DNA from: Roseicyclus marinus
Lineage (GTDB): Bacteria > Pseudomonadota > Alphaproteobacteria > Rhodobacterales > Rhodobacteraceae
Direction of reading: 5' to 3'
NCBI RefSeq assembly: GCF_030163795.1
Contig: NZ_JASJOF010000003.1
Coordinates: 47,501 to 111,500, forward strand
DNA length: 64,000 nucleotides
Every line of letters begins with the position of its first letter. Position 1 is the first letter of the stretch. The notes beneath the pieces are model-generated. The model saw only the letters and a list, made by a program, of their open reading frames with translations. It was not told the origin of the DNA and did not search any database. Both the position numbers and the translations under genes were made by a program. This document shows positions 18,470 to 27,428 of the stretch, one piece after another.

Positions 18470-20442
18470 TCCGCCGCCACCCGTGTCTCGGCCGCAGCCC
18501 CCACGACCATCGCGTCGCGCAATTCCAGCGTCGCGCTGATCTTGCCCTTGCGCCCGTCCTCGTAGGTCACTTCCGTCTCGGTGTATTGCTGGGCCTTGCC
18601 GGAATAGAGCGCGTCGATCAGATCGGCGAATTTCTCCTCGATGATCCGGCGGCGCACCTTGCGGGTGCGGGTCAACTCGCCGTCATCGGCATCCAGTTCC
18701 TTGTGCAGCACGAGGAAGCGATGCACCTGGCAGCCCGACAGCATCTCGTCGGCGGCAACGCTGCGGTTCACCTCTTCGACATGGCTCTGGATCATGGCCA
18801 GAACCCGCTCGTGCCCCGCCAGTTCCTGATAGGACCCATAGGCGATGTTGTTGCGCTCGGCCCAGTTGCCCACCGCCGTCAGGTCGATGTTGATGAAGGC
18901 GGTGCAGAAATCGCGGCCATTCCCGAACACCACCGCTTCCAGGATGTTGGGAAAGAATTTCAGCTTGTTCTCGACGTATTTGGGCGCGAACAGGCTGCCG
19001 TCGGCCATCTTGCCCACGTCCTTGGCCCGGTCGATGATCCTGAGGTGGCCTGTGCCTTCCTCGATGAAACCGGCATCGCCCGTGGCGACCCAACCTTCGG
19101 GATCCTTGGTCGAGGCCGTGGCCTCAGAGTTCTTGTAATATTCCACGAAAACGCCGGGGCTCCGGTAGAACACCTCGCCATTCTCCGCGATGCGCAATTC
19201 CACACCGGGCGAGGGCACGCCGACCGTATCGGGCCGCACCTCGTGATCGGGCTGCTGCGTGATGAAGACGCTCGCCTCCGTCTGTCCGTAAAGCTGCTTG
19301 AGGTTGATCCCCAGCGCCCGGTAGAAATCGAAGATCTCGGGGCCGATGGCTTCACCCGCCGTGTAGCCCACCCGGATCCGCGTCAGGCCCAGCGTGTTCT
19401 TGAGCGGCCCGATCACCAGAAAATTGCCCAAGGCGTATTTCAGCCGGTCCACCAGCCCGACCTGTTTGCCGTCCAGCAGTTGCGGCCCCACCGTCTTCGC
19501 GTGCTCCAGGAAATGGTGGAACATCTTGCGCTTGAACGCGCCCGCATCCTCCATCCGAATCATCACCTGCGTCAGCAGCGTCTCGAAAACGCGCGGCGGC
19601 GCAAAGTAATAGGTCGGCCCGATCTCGCGCAGATCGGTCATCATCGTTTCCGCCGATTCCGGACAGTTCACGCAAAACCCGGTCCAATAGGCCTGACCGA
19701 TGGAAAAGATGAAATCGCCCACCCATGCCATCGGCAGATAGGCCAGAACCTCGTCATCCGCGCGCAGCCCGTCGAACTCGCTCGACGCCTTGGCGGTCAT
19801 GATGATGTTGCGGTTGGACAGGACCACGCCCTTGGGCTTGCCGGTCGTGCCGCTGGTATAGAGCATCACGCAGGTCGAGTTGAAATCCAGCTCCGCCTGC
19901 CGCGCCGCCAGCTCCTGCCCAAGCCGCTCCTGCGCCCCGCGCCCTTCGGCCTGAACGCTCGTCAGCGAATGCAGCTTGCTGTGATCGTATTTCCTGAGGC
20001 CGCGCGAATCTTGATAGATGATATGCTCGATCTGGGGCACGCGCTCCTGCACCTCCAGAACCTTGTCGACCTGTTCCTGATCGCCGCAAATCACGAACCG
20101 CGCGAAACAATGCTCCAGCACATAGGCCATCTCTTCGGCCACCGCGTCCTGGTAGAGCGGCACGGGAACCGCCCCCACTTTCTGCGCCGCGACCATCGAC
20201 CAATAAAGCGCGGGCCGGTTGCGCCCGATGATGGCGACATGATCGCCCCGGTCAACGCCCAGCGCCAAAAGACCCAGCGCGATGGCCTCGATTTCCTCGG
20301 CAGCCTCGGCCCAGCTCCAGCTTTGCCAGATGCCGAATTCCTTTTCCCGATAGGCGGGCTTGGAACCGAAGTTCGCCACGTTCCGCGCCAATAGCGCGGG
20401 CACGGAATTGGGAACACCCGCGGGTGCGTCTGTCTGAGCCAA
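18466..20442 (-). CDS. Long-chain-type acyl-CoA synthetase (AMP-forming)
   Basis: A 658-residue AMP-binding enzyme that activates a carboxylic acid with ATP and CoA. The P-loop YTSGTTGKPKG lies near residue 200, the adenine motif QLYGQTEAS near 400, and the hinge VATGDAGFIEEG near 465. It is the first gene of the transporter operon. No ATG fits; a TTG at 20442 with GGGGAGG about seven bases upstream gives the family N terminus (AQTDAPAG), while the nearest in-frame ATG adds a non-homologous leader. Together with the PaaK-like ligase it suggests uptake followed by CoA trapping of an acid. Confidence 0.87.
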   Translation of the reverse strand: MAQTDAPAGVPNSVPALLARNVANFGSKPAYREKEFGIWQSWSWAEAAEEIEAIALGLLALGVDRGDHVAIIGRNRPALYWSMVAAQKVGAVPVPLYQDAVAEEMAYVLEHCFARFVICGDQEQVDKVLEVQERVPQIEHIIYQDSRGLRKYDHSKLHSLTSVQAEGRGAQERLGQELAARQAELDFNSTCVMLYTSGTTGKPKGVVLSNRNIIMTAKASSEFDGLRADDEVLAYLPMAWVGDFIFSIGQAYWTGFCVNCPESAETMMTDLREIGPTYYFAPPRVFETLLTQVMIRMEDAGAFKRKMFHHFLEHAKTVGPQLLDGKQVGLVDRLKYALGNFLVIGPLKNTLGLTRIRVGYTAGEAIGPEIFDFYRALGINLKQLYGQTEASVFITQQPDHEVRPDTVGVPSPGVELRIAENGEVFYRSPGVFVEYYKNSEATASTKDPEGWVATGDAGFIEEGTGHLRIIDRAKDVGKMADGSLFAPKYVENKLKFFPNILEAVVFGNGRDFCTAFINIDLTAVGNWAERNNIAYGSYQELAGHERVLAMIQSHVEEVNRSVAADEMLSGCQVHRFLVLHKELDADDGELTRTRKVRRRIIEEKFADLIDALYSGKAQQYTETEVTYEDGRKGKISATLELRDAMVVGAAAETRVAAE

Positions 20443-20538
20443 AACCAATCCTCCCCTCGCCGGGCTCCTCTTCCCGGCGTCCACCATGTGCGGGCAGGGC
20501 CGCACCGCTCCACGATGACACATCATGGAAGTCGGTCA

Positions 20539-20557
20539 AGTTTTGCTCCAGTTTTGC
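20539..20557. promoter_or_regulatory. Direct-repeat operator candidate
   Basis: AGTTTTGC occurs twice (20539-20546 and 20550-20557), 11 bases apart, one helical turn, between the acyl-CoA synthetase start and the histidine kinase. OmpR-type regulators typically bind such tandem half-sites, and one is encoded next door at 22582. The link is inference. Confidence 0.42.
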
Positions 20558-20659
20558 GCAAATCTTTCGAATTGTAACAACAGCCCCGCCCCGGCTTGAC
20601 GGATCGCCCGCGCCCGGTCAGCCATGAAGACCACGACAGGGCGGGGAGGAACGCCAAGG

Positions 20660-22585
20660 ATGCTGCCACGCACAGGCACCGATCACCTGACGCGCGCCGG
20701 GTTGAACCTGATCCAGCAGGCGCTCTCGATCTATGATGCCGATCTGCGCCTTGCGGTCTGCAACCGCCCCTTCCAGACCATGTTCGGCCTGCCCGAACGT
20801 CTCGTCACCCCCGGCGCGCCCTTCGAAGATACGATCCGCTACCTCGTCGAAACCGGCGAATACGGCGAGATCGACGATATCGACACCTTCATCGGCACCC
20901 GCGTGGAACAGGCCCGCGCCTTCCAGCCCCATTACATGGAACGCCGCCGGGCCAATGGCCGCATGATCAGCGTCGAGGGCTCGCCGCTCCCCGAAGGCGG
21001 CTGGGTCACCGTTTACACCGACATCACCGCCATCAAGCGGCAGGAGGAATTGCTCCGCGCCCGGTCCGAGGAACTGTCCGAAAAGGTCCTGACCTATACC
21101 GAGGAACTGGCCGCCACCAACCGCGCGCTCGAAGCCACCATCGCCCAGCTCGAGGAAGCCAAGGCCGAACTGACCGAGATGGAGGCCCGCACCCGCCTCA
21201 CCACCGAAATGACGCCCGCCCATATCGCCCGCGTCGACCGCGACGGCGTCTATACCTACACCAACCGCCGCCTGTCCTCGCTCCTGCCCGGTCGACAAAG
21301 CGATATCGTGGGCCTCACGTTCGAACAGGCACTGGGCATGCACACCGCGCTGCGCCTCCGCCCGCATCTCACCCGGGCGCTGGCGGGCGAGGCAAGCGTT
21401 CTGGAATTCACCGAAACCGACAGCGGGCGGCGCATTCGCACAGCCTTCACCCCCGACCAGACAGGCGCGGGCGACCCCATCACCGGCGTCTATCTCCTGT
21501 CCACCGACCTGACCGAGGAAACGCAGGCCAAGGCGGCGCTGGCCCAGACCCACAAACGCGAATTGGCCGCCCAGCTGACCAGCGGCCTTGCGCATGACTT
21601 CGCCAATCTGCTGACGATCATCCTCGGGCTACAGGGGCGGCTAGACCGGCTCGCCCTGCCCGATGGCGCGCGCGAGCTGACCGGCGCGACCCGTGCCGCC
21701 GCCCGGCGCGGGGGCGACCTTCTGAACAAGATCGCCCGCATGACCGGCCCCCATGACCCGCGCGAGGCGCCGACACGCCTTGCCGATTTCCTCGCCACCC
21801 TCGCGCCGCTCGCCCGCGCCACCCTGCCGCACGAGATCGACCTGACGCTCACCAATAACGTGGCCGCGCCCGCTCTCATGCTCGACACGGGCGGCTTGCA
21901 GGACAGCCTCCTCAACCTCGTTCTCAACGCCCGCGACGCCATCGGCCCGCACCCCGGACAGATCGCCATCCGCCTCGCCGCCGTGCAGGACACATGGCTC
22001 GACATCACCGTCACCGACACCGGCCCCGGCTTTTCGCCCGCCGCCCTCGCCCGCGCGCTCGACCCGTTCTTCACCACCAAGGGCGATGCCGGCTCGGGCC
22101 TCGGGCTTTCCATGGTCTATGATCAGACAAAACTGGCCGGCGGTCAGCTCAAGCTCGAAAACCGCCCCCAAGGGGGCGCCGCCGTCACCCTCCGCCTGCC
22201 CCTTCGCCCCGCCGAGGCCGAGGCGCGCCCCCTCCTCATCCTCCTCGTCGAAGATACCCCCGAAATCCGCGCGCAGGTCCGCGACGCCCTCACCGATCTC
22301 GGCCATCAGGTGATCGAGGCCGCCACCGCCGACGAAGGGCTGGCCCTGTCCGATATTCCCGGGATCGACTGGGTTCTGTCCGACATCCGCCTCGGCGCGG
22401 GCGATGGCGTCGATCTCCTGTCGCGCATCGCTGCCCGCGCGCCCGCGCTCCGGCTTGCCCTCATGACCTCGCTCCCCGCCACCGATCCCCGCCGCGCCAC
22501 CGGCGCGCTCCGCTGGCCCGTGCTCCAAAAACCCGTGGACGGCTCCATGCTTCAGGCCCTTTTCCTTCAGGAGGCCGCGGCATGA
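20660..22585 (+). CDS. PAS-containing hybrid sensor histidine kinase
   Basis: A 641-residue soluble hybrid kinase. An N-terminal PAS-like domain (about residues 10-125) is followed by a coiled coil (about 130-175) and a second PAS-like domain (about 180-285). The phospho-acceptor H-box is GLAHDFANLL (His about 312), and an HATPase domain has NLVLNARDAI and GSGLGLSMV. A C-terminal receiver domain has an acceptor Asp in VLSDIRLG (about 574). No membrane segment or signal is present, so it senses a cytoplasmic cue. The ATG at 20660 has GGGGAGGA about nine bases upstream; an ATG at 20624 lacks a site. It overlaps the response-regulator gene by ATGA. Confidence 0.85.
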   Translation: MLPRTGTDHLTRAGLNLIQQALSIYDADLRLAVCNRPFQTMFGLPERLVTPGAPFEDTIRYLVETGEYGEIDDIDTFIGTRVEQARAFQPHYMERRRANGRMISVEGSPLPEGGWVTVYTDITAIKRQEELLRARSEELSEKVLTYTEELAATNRALEATIAQLEEAKAELTEMEARTRLTTEMTPAHIARVDRDGVYTYTNRRLSSLLPGRQSDIVGLTFEQALGMHTALRLRPHLTRALAGEASVLEFTETDSGRRIRTAFTPDQTGAGDPITGVYLLSTDLTEETQAKAALAQTHKRELAAQLTSGLAHDFANLLTIILGLQGRLDRLALPDGARELTGATRAAARRGGDLLNKIARMTGPHDPREAPTRLADFLATLAPLARATLPHEIDLTLTNNVAAPALMLDTGGLQDSLLNLVLNARDAIGPHPGQIAIRLAAVQDTWLDITVTDTGPGFSPAALARALDPFFTTKGDAGSGLGLSMVYDQTKLAGGQLKLENRPQGGAAVTLRLPLRPAEAEARPLLILLVEDTPEIRAQVRDALTDLGHQVIEAATADEGLALSDIPGIDWVLSDIRLGAGDGVDLLSRIAARAPALRLALMTSLPATDPRRATGALRWPVLQKPVDGSMLQALFLQEAAA

Positions 22586-23283
22586 CCCAGCCCCTTGTCG
22601 CCATCCTCGACGACGAGCCGCAGATCCGCGCGCTTCTCTCCGACACGCTGACCGAAGCGGGCTTTCGCACCGCCACCTACGGACGCGCCGCCGATTTCGA
22701 GGCCGCACTCGCCCGCTCCACCCCCGATGTCTGCCTCGTCGATCTGGGCCTGCCCGACCGCGACGGGCTGGCGCTCGTCCACCGCCTCGCCCTCGAATCG
22801 GGCGCCGCGATCATCATCATCTCGGGCCGCGCGCAGGTGCAGGACCGCGTGACCGGGCTCGAGCTTGGGGCAGACGATTACATCATCAAACCCTTCGATC
22901 CGGCCGAGGTCGTGGCCCGCATTCGCGCCCGCCTCCGCTCGCCCAAGGCCCCGGGCCAAAGCCTCGACACCGCCCGCTTCAACGGCTGGACCGCCCATTT
23001 CGACCGCTACCTGCTCGTCGATGCCTCGGGCAGGGAGACCAGCTTTTCCCACGCCGAAGGCGAGGTGCTGCGCCTTTTCCTCGACGCGCCCAAACGCCTG
23101 ATCTCGCGCCAGCAGATGCAGGAAAGCTTGGGGGGCGCTGCCGGCGAAAGCTTCGACCGCGCCATGGATGTCCGCATCTCGCGGCTGCGCACCAAGCTGG
23201 GCGAAGACCCGAAAAACCCCCGCCTGATCAAGACGATCTACGGCGCGGGGTATATCTTCCTGGGGGATGTGGTCTGGGGGTGA
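22582..23283 (+). CDS. OmpR-type response regulator
   Basis: A 233-residue regulator. The receiver domain (1-120) has the acidic pair D10-D11, acceptor D54 in CLVDLGLPD, and a conserved lysine in YIIKPFD. The C-terminal winged-helix DNA-binding domain (about 135-230) ends with IKTIYGAGYIF, the classical OmpR/PhoB motif. It is coupled to the hybrid kinase by a 4-base overlap. Divergent placement next to the acyl-CoA synthetase/ABC operon suggests that operon as a target. Confidence 0.92.
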   Translation: MTQPLVAILDDEPQIRALLSDTLTEAGFRTATYGRAADFEAALARSTPDVCLVDLGLPDRDGLALVHRLALESGAAIIIISGRAQVQDRVTGLELGADDYIIKPFDPAEVVARIRARLRSPKAPGQSLDTARFNGWTAHFDRYLLVDASGRETSFSHAEGEVLRLFLDAPKRLISRQQMQESLGGAAGESFDRAMDVRISRLRTKLGEDPKNPRLIKTIYGAGYIFLGDVVWG

Positions 23284-23294
23284 ACCCCTGCTAC

Positions 23295-24200
23295 TTAGGC
23301 TGCCCGCCCAAACACTTCTTCGCGGTGGTAACGCAGATAGTCGGGGTGCGGATGATCACGTCGGGATCTCGGCAGGATCAATTTTCGGCTCGGATGGAGC
23401 AATCGGTCGACGGTCGCCAGATCGACTTTGTTGTGCGAGACGAGAATGCTGTGATCCTCAGCAACAGAAATCAGACCTCGGTCGAACATCCAGTGAAGCG
23501 TTCCAGACAAGGCCAAACCATTCGGCACGATATCCGGACCGCTGTCGCCCACCGGCCTGATATGGGCGGCCTGCACTTCGGCCCGCCCGCCACCATTGCG
23601 CAAACTCAGGCCCGAGATGGCGCAGACTCCGCCATAGGCAGCTTTCACCATCCGCGCGAAGGCCGCGTCACGATAGGCACGATCAGACAAGAGGCGCACC
23701 CGCCCGGCGGCCAAAGGGGCGTCGCCATAGGGAGCCTGTACCTCGGCAAACCCGACGACGGGGCTGCGCGGCAAGGCATCGGGGCCTTCGGTTTCAGCCA
23801 ATCCGGCCTCCACGATGGCAGCAAATTCCTTTGGGCTAATCCGCCGCACAGCTGATGTGTTGAGGCCCCCGGAGTAAGGTCGGCCATCAGCACCCATCAA
23901 CCTGCGTTCATAGGTCTGCCCCTGCTTGTCCACACGAGGCACCGGTGTCTCAAACTGCAATAAGGTGCTCGGATCAAGCTCAGCGAAATACCAGCCTTTC
24001 CGCTTTGGGTCATCTACAAGGTCTACAACCTTTTGAGCACTGACGTAACCAAAGGCACCTTGCTTACTTTCATAGAAGACAACCCAGTCGCCAACCGTCT
24101 CACGCACCATGTTCACGTAGGTTGAGGGGAAATTGTACCTAAGACCGGGAAGGTCTGAATAAATAGAGTCCGGATTCTGGATAAAGACCGCGTTCGCCAT
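23295..24200 (-). CDS. HNH restriction-type endonuclease (COG3440-like)
   Basis: A 301-residue protein with two parts. The N-terminal half (about 1-140) starts with F-I-Q-N-P-D-S-I-Y and has GDWVVFYESK and GYVSAQKVV strands, resembling the PUA/EVE-like modified-base readers of type IV enzymes. The C-terminal HNH domain (about 195-275) has C-A-I-S-G, the A-A-H-I-R-P histidine, N-G-L-A-L and L-H-W-M-F-D, a complete HNH_2 pattern. A modification-dependent nuclease is the best reading. Base composition, especially over 23900-24200, is visibly less GC-rich than its neighbours. It is alone, with no methyltransferase nearby, which suits a type IV enzyme. Confidence 0.75.
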   Translation of the reverse strand: MANAVFIQNPDSIYSDLPGLRYNFPSTYVNMVRETVGDWVVFYESKQGAFGYVSAQKVVDLVDDPKRKGWYFAELDPSTLLQFETPVPRVDKQGQTYERRLMGADGRPYSGGLNTSAVRRISPKEFAAIVEAGLAETEGPDALPRSPVVGFAEVQAPYGDAPLAAGRVRLLSDRAYRDAAFARMVKAAYGGVCAISGLSLRNGGGRAEVQAAHIRPVGDSGPDIVPNGLALSGTLHWMFDRGLISVAEDHSILVSHNKVDLATVDRLLHPSRKLILPRSRRDHPHPDYLRYHREEVFGRAA

Positions 24201-24254
24201 GAGGAAAGGTTGCCGATAGGGTGCCTCAAAGACAAGGGTCCGGTCTTTTCATCC

Positions 24255-25463
24255 TCACCCCAACCGCGCCGCCGCCTCCGCCAGAACCTGCAACCCGGTG
24301 ACCAGATCGGCCTCCGCCGTATCCTCCGCGAAATCGTGGGAAATCCCCCCGATGGAGGGGACAAACAGCATCCCCACCGGCATCAACCCCGCAAGGTTCG
24401 ACGCGTCATGCAACGCGCCCGAGGGCATGGCCCGCCACCGTCCCGGCGCGACCGCCTCCGCCGCCGCCGACAGCGCCGCCTGCATCCCGGGATCCATCGG
24501 CATCGGTGCCAGATCATGGCGCAACCGCTCGGTCGTCACCGCGCAGCCGCTTTCGGCGGCCACATCCTGCAACAACCCCATGATCGCCGCTTCCATCCGG
24601 TCCAGCCGATCGGCATCGATATCGCGCCATTGCAGCGAAAACTCCGCCCGCCCCGGCACCACCGATGACGCCCCGGGGTGCAGCACGATATGCCCGATGG
24701 TCCAGACCGATTGCGGCGTCACGATATTGGCAAAGCGATCCGGCAGGGCCGTCGCGATCCGGGCCGCCACCGTAAAGGCATCCTTGCGATGCGCCATCGG
24801 CGTCGTGCCCGCGTGGTTCTGCTGACCGCGCACGGTGACCTGCACCTGCCGCAATCCCACGATCCCCGTCACCACGCCGATCGCCTCTTCCGCCTGATCC
24901 AGAACCGGCCCCTGTTCGATATGCATCTCGAGGAACCCGCTGAACCGCGCGGGGTCGACGAAATCCCCGACCCTCTCGCCCAAACCGGCCCGCGCCTGCG
25001 CAAATCCCGTCCCATCGGTCGCCACCAACCGGTCGGCATCCTCCAAGGACAGCTTGCCCGCCCAGACCGAACTGCCGGTCAGTGCGCCGAAACGGCCCTC
25101 TTCATCCTCGAAACTCACGACCGAAATCGGCGGCCCGCCCGCTTCCCGCGCCGCCCGCGCGATCTCCAAGGCGGCAATCACGCCCAGCGCGCCGTCCAGC
25201 CATCCGCCTTCGGGTTGCGTGTCCGAATGCGACCCCAGCAAAAGCGACCGCCCCTCCGCCAGACCAAAAACATTGCCAAGCGGGTCGATCCGCGCCTCCA
25301 GCCCCGCCTCCCGCATCCGCTCCGCCAGCCAATCGCGCGCGGCGATATCGGCCTCGGTCAGGGCGCGGCGGCGCACGCCCTTGGTGGCCTCATCGCCCCC
25401 AAAGCGGCGCAGCTGGTGAAGATCGGACAGGAAACGGGCGGGATCGACGGGAATTTTGCTCAT
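24255..25463 (-). CDS. M20-family Zn hydrolase (allantoate/N-carbamoyl amino acid amidohydrolase type)
   Basis: A 402-residue amidase of the HyuC/AllC group, which removes the carbamoyl or ureido group from N-carbamoyl amino acids or allantoate. Metal-binding motifs are visible: [18 protein letters not shown] near residue 80, SFEDEEGRF near 120, and HIEQGPVLD near 185. The dimerisation-domain segment [10 protein letters not shown] near 215 matches the family. The start at 25463 (MSKIPVD) is used; a TTG 12 bases earlier is possible. No purine or hydantoin genes are nearby to fix the substrate. Confidence 0.87.
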   Translation of the reverse strand: MSKIPVDPARFLSDLHQLRRFGGDEATKGVRRRALTEADIAARDWLAERMREAGLEARIDPLGNVFGLAEGRSLLLGSHSDTQPEGGWLDGALGVIAALEIARAAREAGGPPISVVSFEDEEGRFGALTGSSVWAGKLSLEDADRLVATDGTGFAQARAGLGERVGDFVDPARFSGFLEMHIEQGPVLDQAEEAIGVVTGIVGLRQVQVTVRGQQNHAGTTPMAHRKDAFTVAARIATALPDRFANIVTPQSVWTIGHIVLHPGASSVVPGRAEFSLQWRDIDADRLDRMEAAIMGLLQDVAAESGCAVTTERLRHDLAPMPMDPGMQAALSAAAEAVAPGRWRAMPSGALHDASNLAGLMPVGMLFVPSIGGISHDFAEDTAEADLVTGLQVLAEAAARLG

Positions 25464-25565
25464 GCAATGTTTCAATCACGCATGTCTCGCCCCGTCCAGC
25501 CGGGGTTGCGCCTGCCCGTCCTATCCCCCATCACCCGGGCGCACGGGCAGCAAGGAGACTGGAAC

Positions 25566-26216
25566 ATGGGCGAATTGGTGCTGGTCCGTCACGGACAGGC
25601 GAATTCCGCAGCCCAGGACGAAGACGGCTACGACCGTCTCTCCGACCTCGGCCACCAGCAGGCGCGCTGGTTGGGCGACTGGTTGCGAACCCATGACGCG
25701 CCCTTCGACCGGGTCCTGACCGGCTCGCTCCGCCGGCACCGCGAAACGCTGGCGGCCATGGGCGACATGGGCGCCCAGCCCGAGGTCGACGCCCGCCTGA
25801 ATGAACTGGATTACTTCAACCTGACCCAGGCCCATGCCGCCCGCAACGGCACGTCCCCCACCACGCCCGAAAACTTCGTCCATCACATCACCGACGTGAT
25901 GACGGCCTGGCAGCGCGCCGAGATCCAGGGCAACGAAAGCTATCTCTCTTTCGAATCCCGCGTGGCCGAGATGCTGACCATCGCCGCCCGCCCGGGCCGC
26001 CGGGTGCTCTGCGTCACCTCGGGCGGCGTGATCGGCATGATGGCGCGCCACCTCCTCGACCTCGACATCGCGCGCATGGCCCATCTGCTCGTGCCGATCC
26101 GCAATTGCTCGATCCACCGCGTGATGGTCCTGCCCGAGGCGCAGATCCTCTCGGGCTTCAATGCGACGCCCCATCTGGACACGCCCGACCGGCTCCACGC
26201 CCGCACGGAATACTGA
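25566..26216 (+). CDS. Histidine phosphatase family protein
   Basis: A 216-residue phosphoglycerate-mutase-like protein. The catalytic L-V-R-H-G motif lies at residues 6-10 (phospho-histidine H9), a R-H-R-E-T segment near 58, and the second histidine region is replaced by V-T-S-G-G-V-I-G near 155. AAGGAG nine bases before the ATG at 25566 fixes the start. Members dephosphorylate sugars, nucleotides or proteins; the substrate is unknown. The usual S-H-G at the second catalytic site reads S-G-G, so activity may be altered. Confidence 0.82.
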   Translation: MGELVLVRHGQANSAAQDEDGYDRLSDLGHQQARWLGDWLRTHDAPFDRVLTGSLRRHRETLAAMGDMGAQPEVDARLNELDYFNLTQAHAARNGTSPTTPENFVHHITDVMTAWQRAEIQGNESYLSFESRVAEMLTIAARPGRRVLCVTSGGVIGMMARHLLDLDIARMAHLLVPIRNCSIHRVMVLPEAQILSGFNATPHLDTPDRLHARTEY

Positions 26217-26232
26217 ACCCCCGCACCCCCGG

Positions 26233-26254
26233 CTTCATCTTCCCCCAAATACGG
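26233..26254. repeat. Short intergenic repeat, copy B
   Basis: Identical over 22 bases to 13562-13583, lying 17 bases after the histidine phosphatase stop in the gap before the convergent DUF3775 gene. Confidence 0.55.
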
Positions 26255-26281
26255 AAATCCTACGCCGGCCGCCCGGGCGGC

Positions 26282-26596
26282 TCACATGAGGTCGTCTTCC
26301 GCGCCGGCCACATCCAGCCCCATGGCCTCCGCCCCCGCCTCGAGGTGATCGGCGAAATGGGGACTGCCGAGCAAATAATCGGCGGTCGGTGTCGTGGCCT
26401 CCGCGCGGGCGGTCGCCACCGCCTCGGCCCAATCCTCGACCTCGAAACTGCCCCGACCGATCCAGTAGATGGCGACCAGTTCGGCCCGCGCATCCTCGGT
26501 CATGCCCTCGATGAAGGCGCGCAATTCGCCCTCCGCCCGTTCGATCTCGTGACCCATCAAGATCACCTGCGCCACAATGCTTGCCGGGATATCCAT
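26282..26596 (-). CDS. DUF3775 domain protein
   Basis: A 104-residue acidic soluble protein of unknown function. The DUF3775 pattern is visible: an AIYWIGRG-F-E-V-E-D-W motif near residues 42-55 and a YLLGSPHFADHLEAG motif near 73-87. GAGGAGG nine bases before the ATG at 26596 supports this start; another ATG nine bases upstream sits against the site. It is the last gene of a minus-strand group after the SDR gene. Confidence 0.72.
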   Translation of the reverse strand: MDIPASIVAQVILMGHEIERAEGELRAFIEGMTEDARAELVAIYWIGRGSFEVEDWAEAVATARAEATTPTADYLLGSPHFADHLEAGAEAMGLDVAGAEDDLM

Positions 26597-26685
26597 CGCG
26601 CCCATCCTCCTCGCGGTCCTGTGGCGACCATAGGACATGACCACACCGGCCCGGTCCTTGATCTGCCGCAAACCGCCGGGAGGTT

Positions 26686-27417
26686 TCAGAAGAACAGCCG
26701 CCGATAGATCCCGTGGGGCAAAAAGGCGCTCAACCGGAACACGAGGCTGAAGAGCGTCGGAAAACTCCGCACGAATCCCCCCGCCGTCATGTGTTCGAAG
26801 AACACGTCGGCCGCGGCCTCCGGCTCCATGATGAACGGCATCTTGAACTCGTTCTTGTCGGTCAGCCGCGTCTTGATGAAGCCGGGGTTCACCAGCTGCA
26901 CCTCGACGCCCGTGTCCTTCAGATCGCCGTCGATCGATTCGGCCAGCGAATAAAGCCCCGCCTTCGAGGCCGCATAGCCGATGGCGCCGGGCAATCCGCG
27001 GAACCCGGACAGGCTTCCGGTCAACACGATGTGGCCCCGGTCCCGTTCGACGAACCCCGGCACCACTTCGCCCAGCACCCGCGCGGCCCCGGTCAGGTTC
27101 ACGTCGAACATGGTCTCGACCGCTTCGGCATCCCAATTCTTGGCCGACAGCGGCCAATAGGCCCCCGCCAGAAAGATCATCCCGTCGATCTCGCCCACCT
27201 CGGCGCGGGCTGCCTTCACGCTCTCGCGGTCCGCGATATCGATGGTCACGACCGTCGCGCGCCCCGGCAATTCCGCCGCCAGATCCTGCAACCGCTCCGC
27301 CGACCGCGCCGACAGCACCAATTCCGCGCCCGCCCGGCTCATCTTCATGGCCAGCGCCCGGCCCAATCCCTCCGAGGCTCCGACCAGCCAGTAGCGTTTC
27401 CCGTTCCAGTCCCGCAT
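26686..27417 (-). CDS. Short-chain dehydrogenase/reductase
   Basis: A 243-residue SDR. The cofactor loop is G-A-S-E-G-L-G (about 13-19), the catalytic serine lies in L-T-G-S-L near 132 and the Y-x-x-x-K motif is YAASK near 145, all intact. AAGGAG five bases before the start supports 27417. It follows the MFS gene in the group transcribed away from rpoE. SDRs at this position belong to the RpoE-ChrR (singlet oxygen) regulon of Rhodobacter-type bacteria; the substrate is unknown. Confidence 0.88.
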   Translation of the reverse strand: MRDWNGKRYWLVGASEGLGRALAMKMSRAGAELVLSARSAERLQDLAAELPGRATVVTIDIADRESVKAARAEVGEIDGMIFLAGAYWPLSAKNWDAEAVETMFDVNLTGAARVLGEVVPGFVERDRGHIVLTGSLSGFRGLPGAIGYAASKAGLYSLAESIDGDLKDTGVEVQLVNPGFIKTRLTDKNEFKMPFIMEPEAAADVFFEHMTAGGFVRSFPTLFSLVFRLSAFLPHGIYRRLFF

Positions 27418-27428
27418 CTCGTCTCCTT

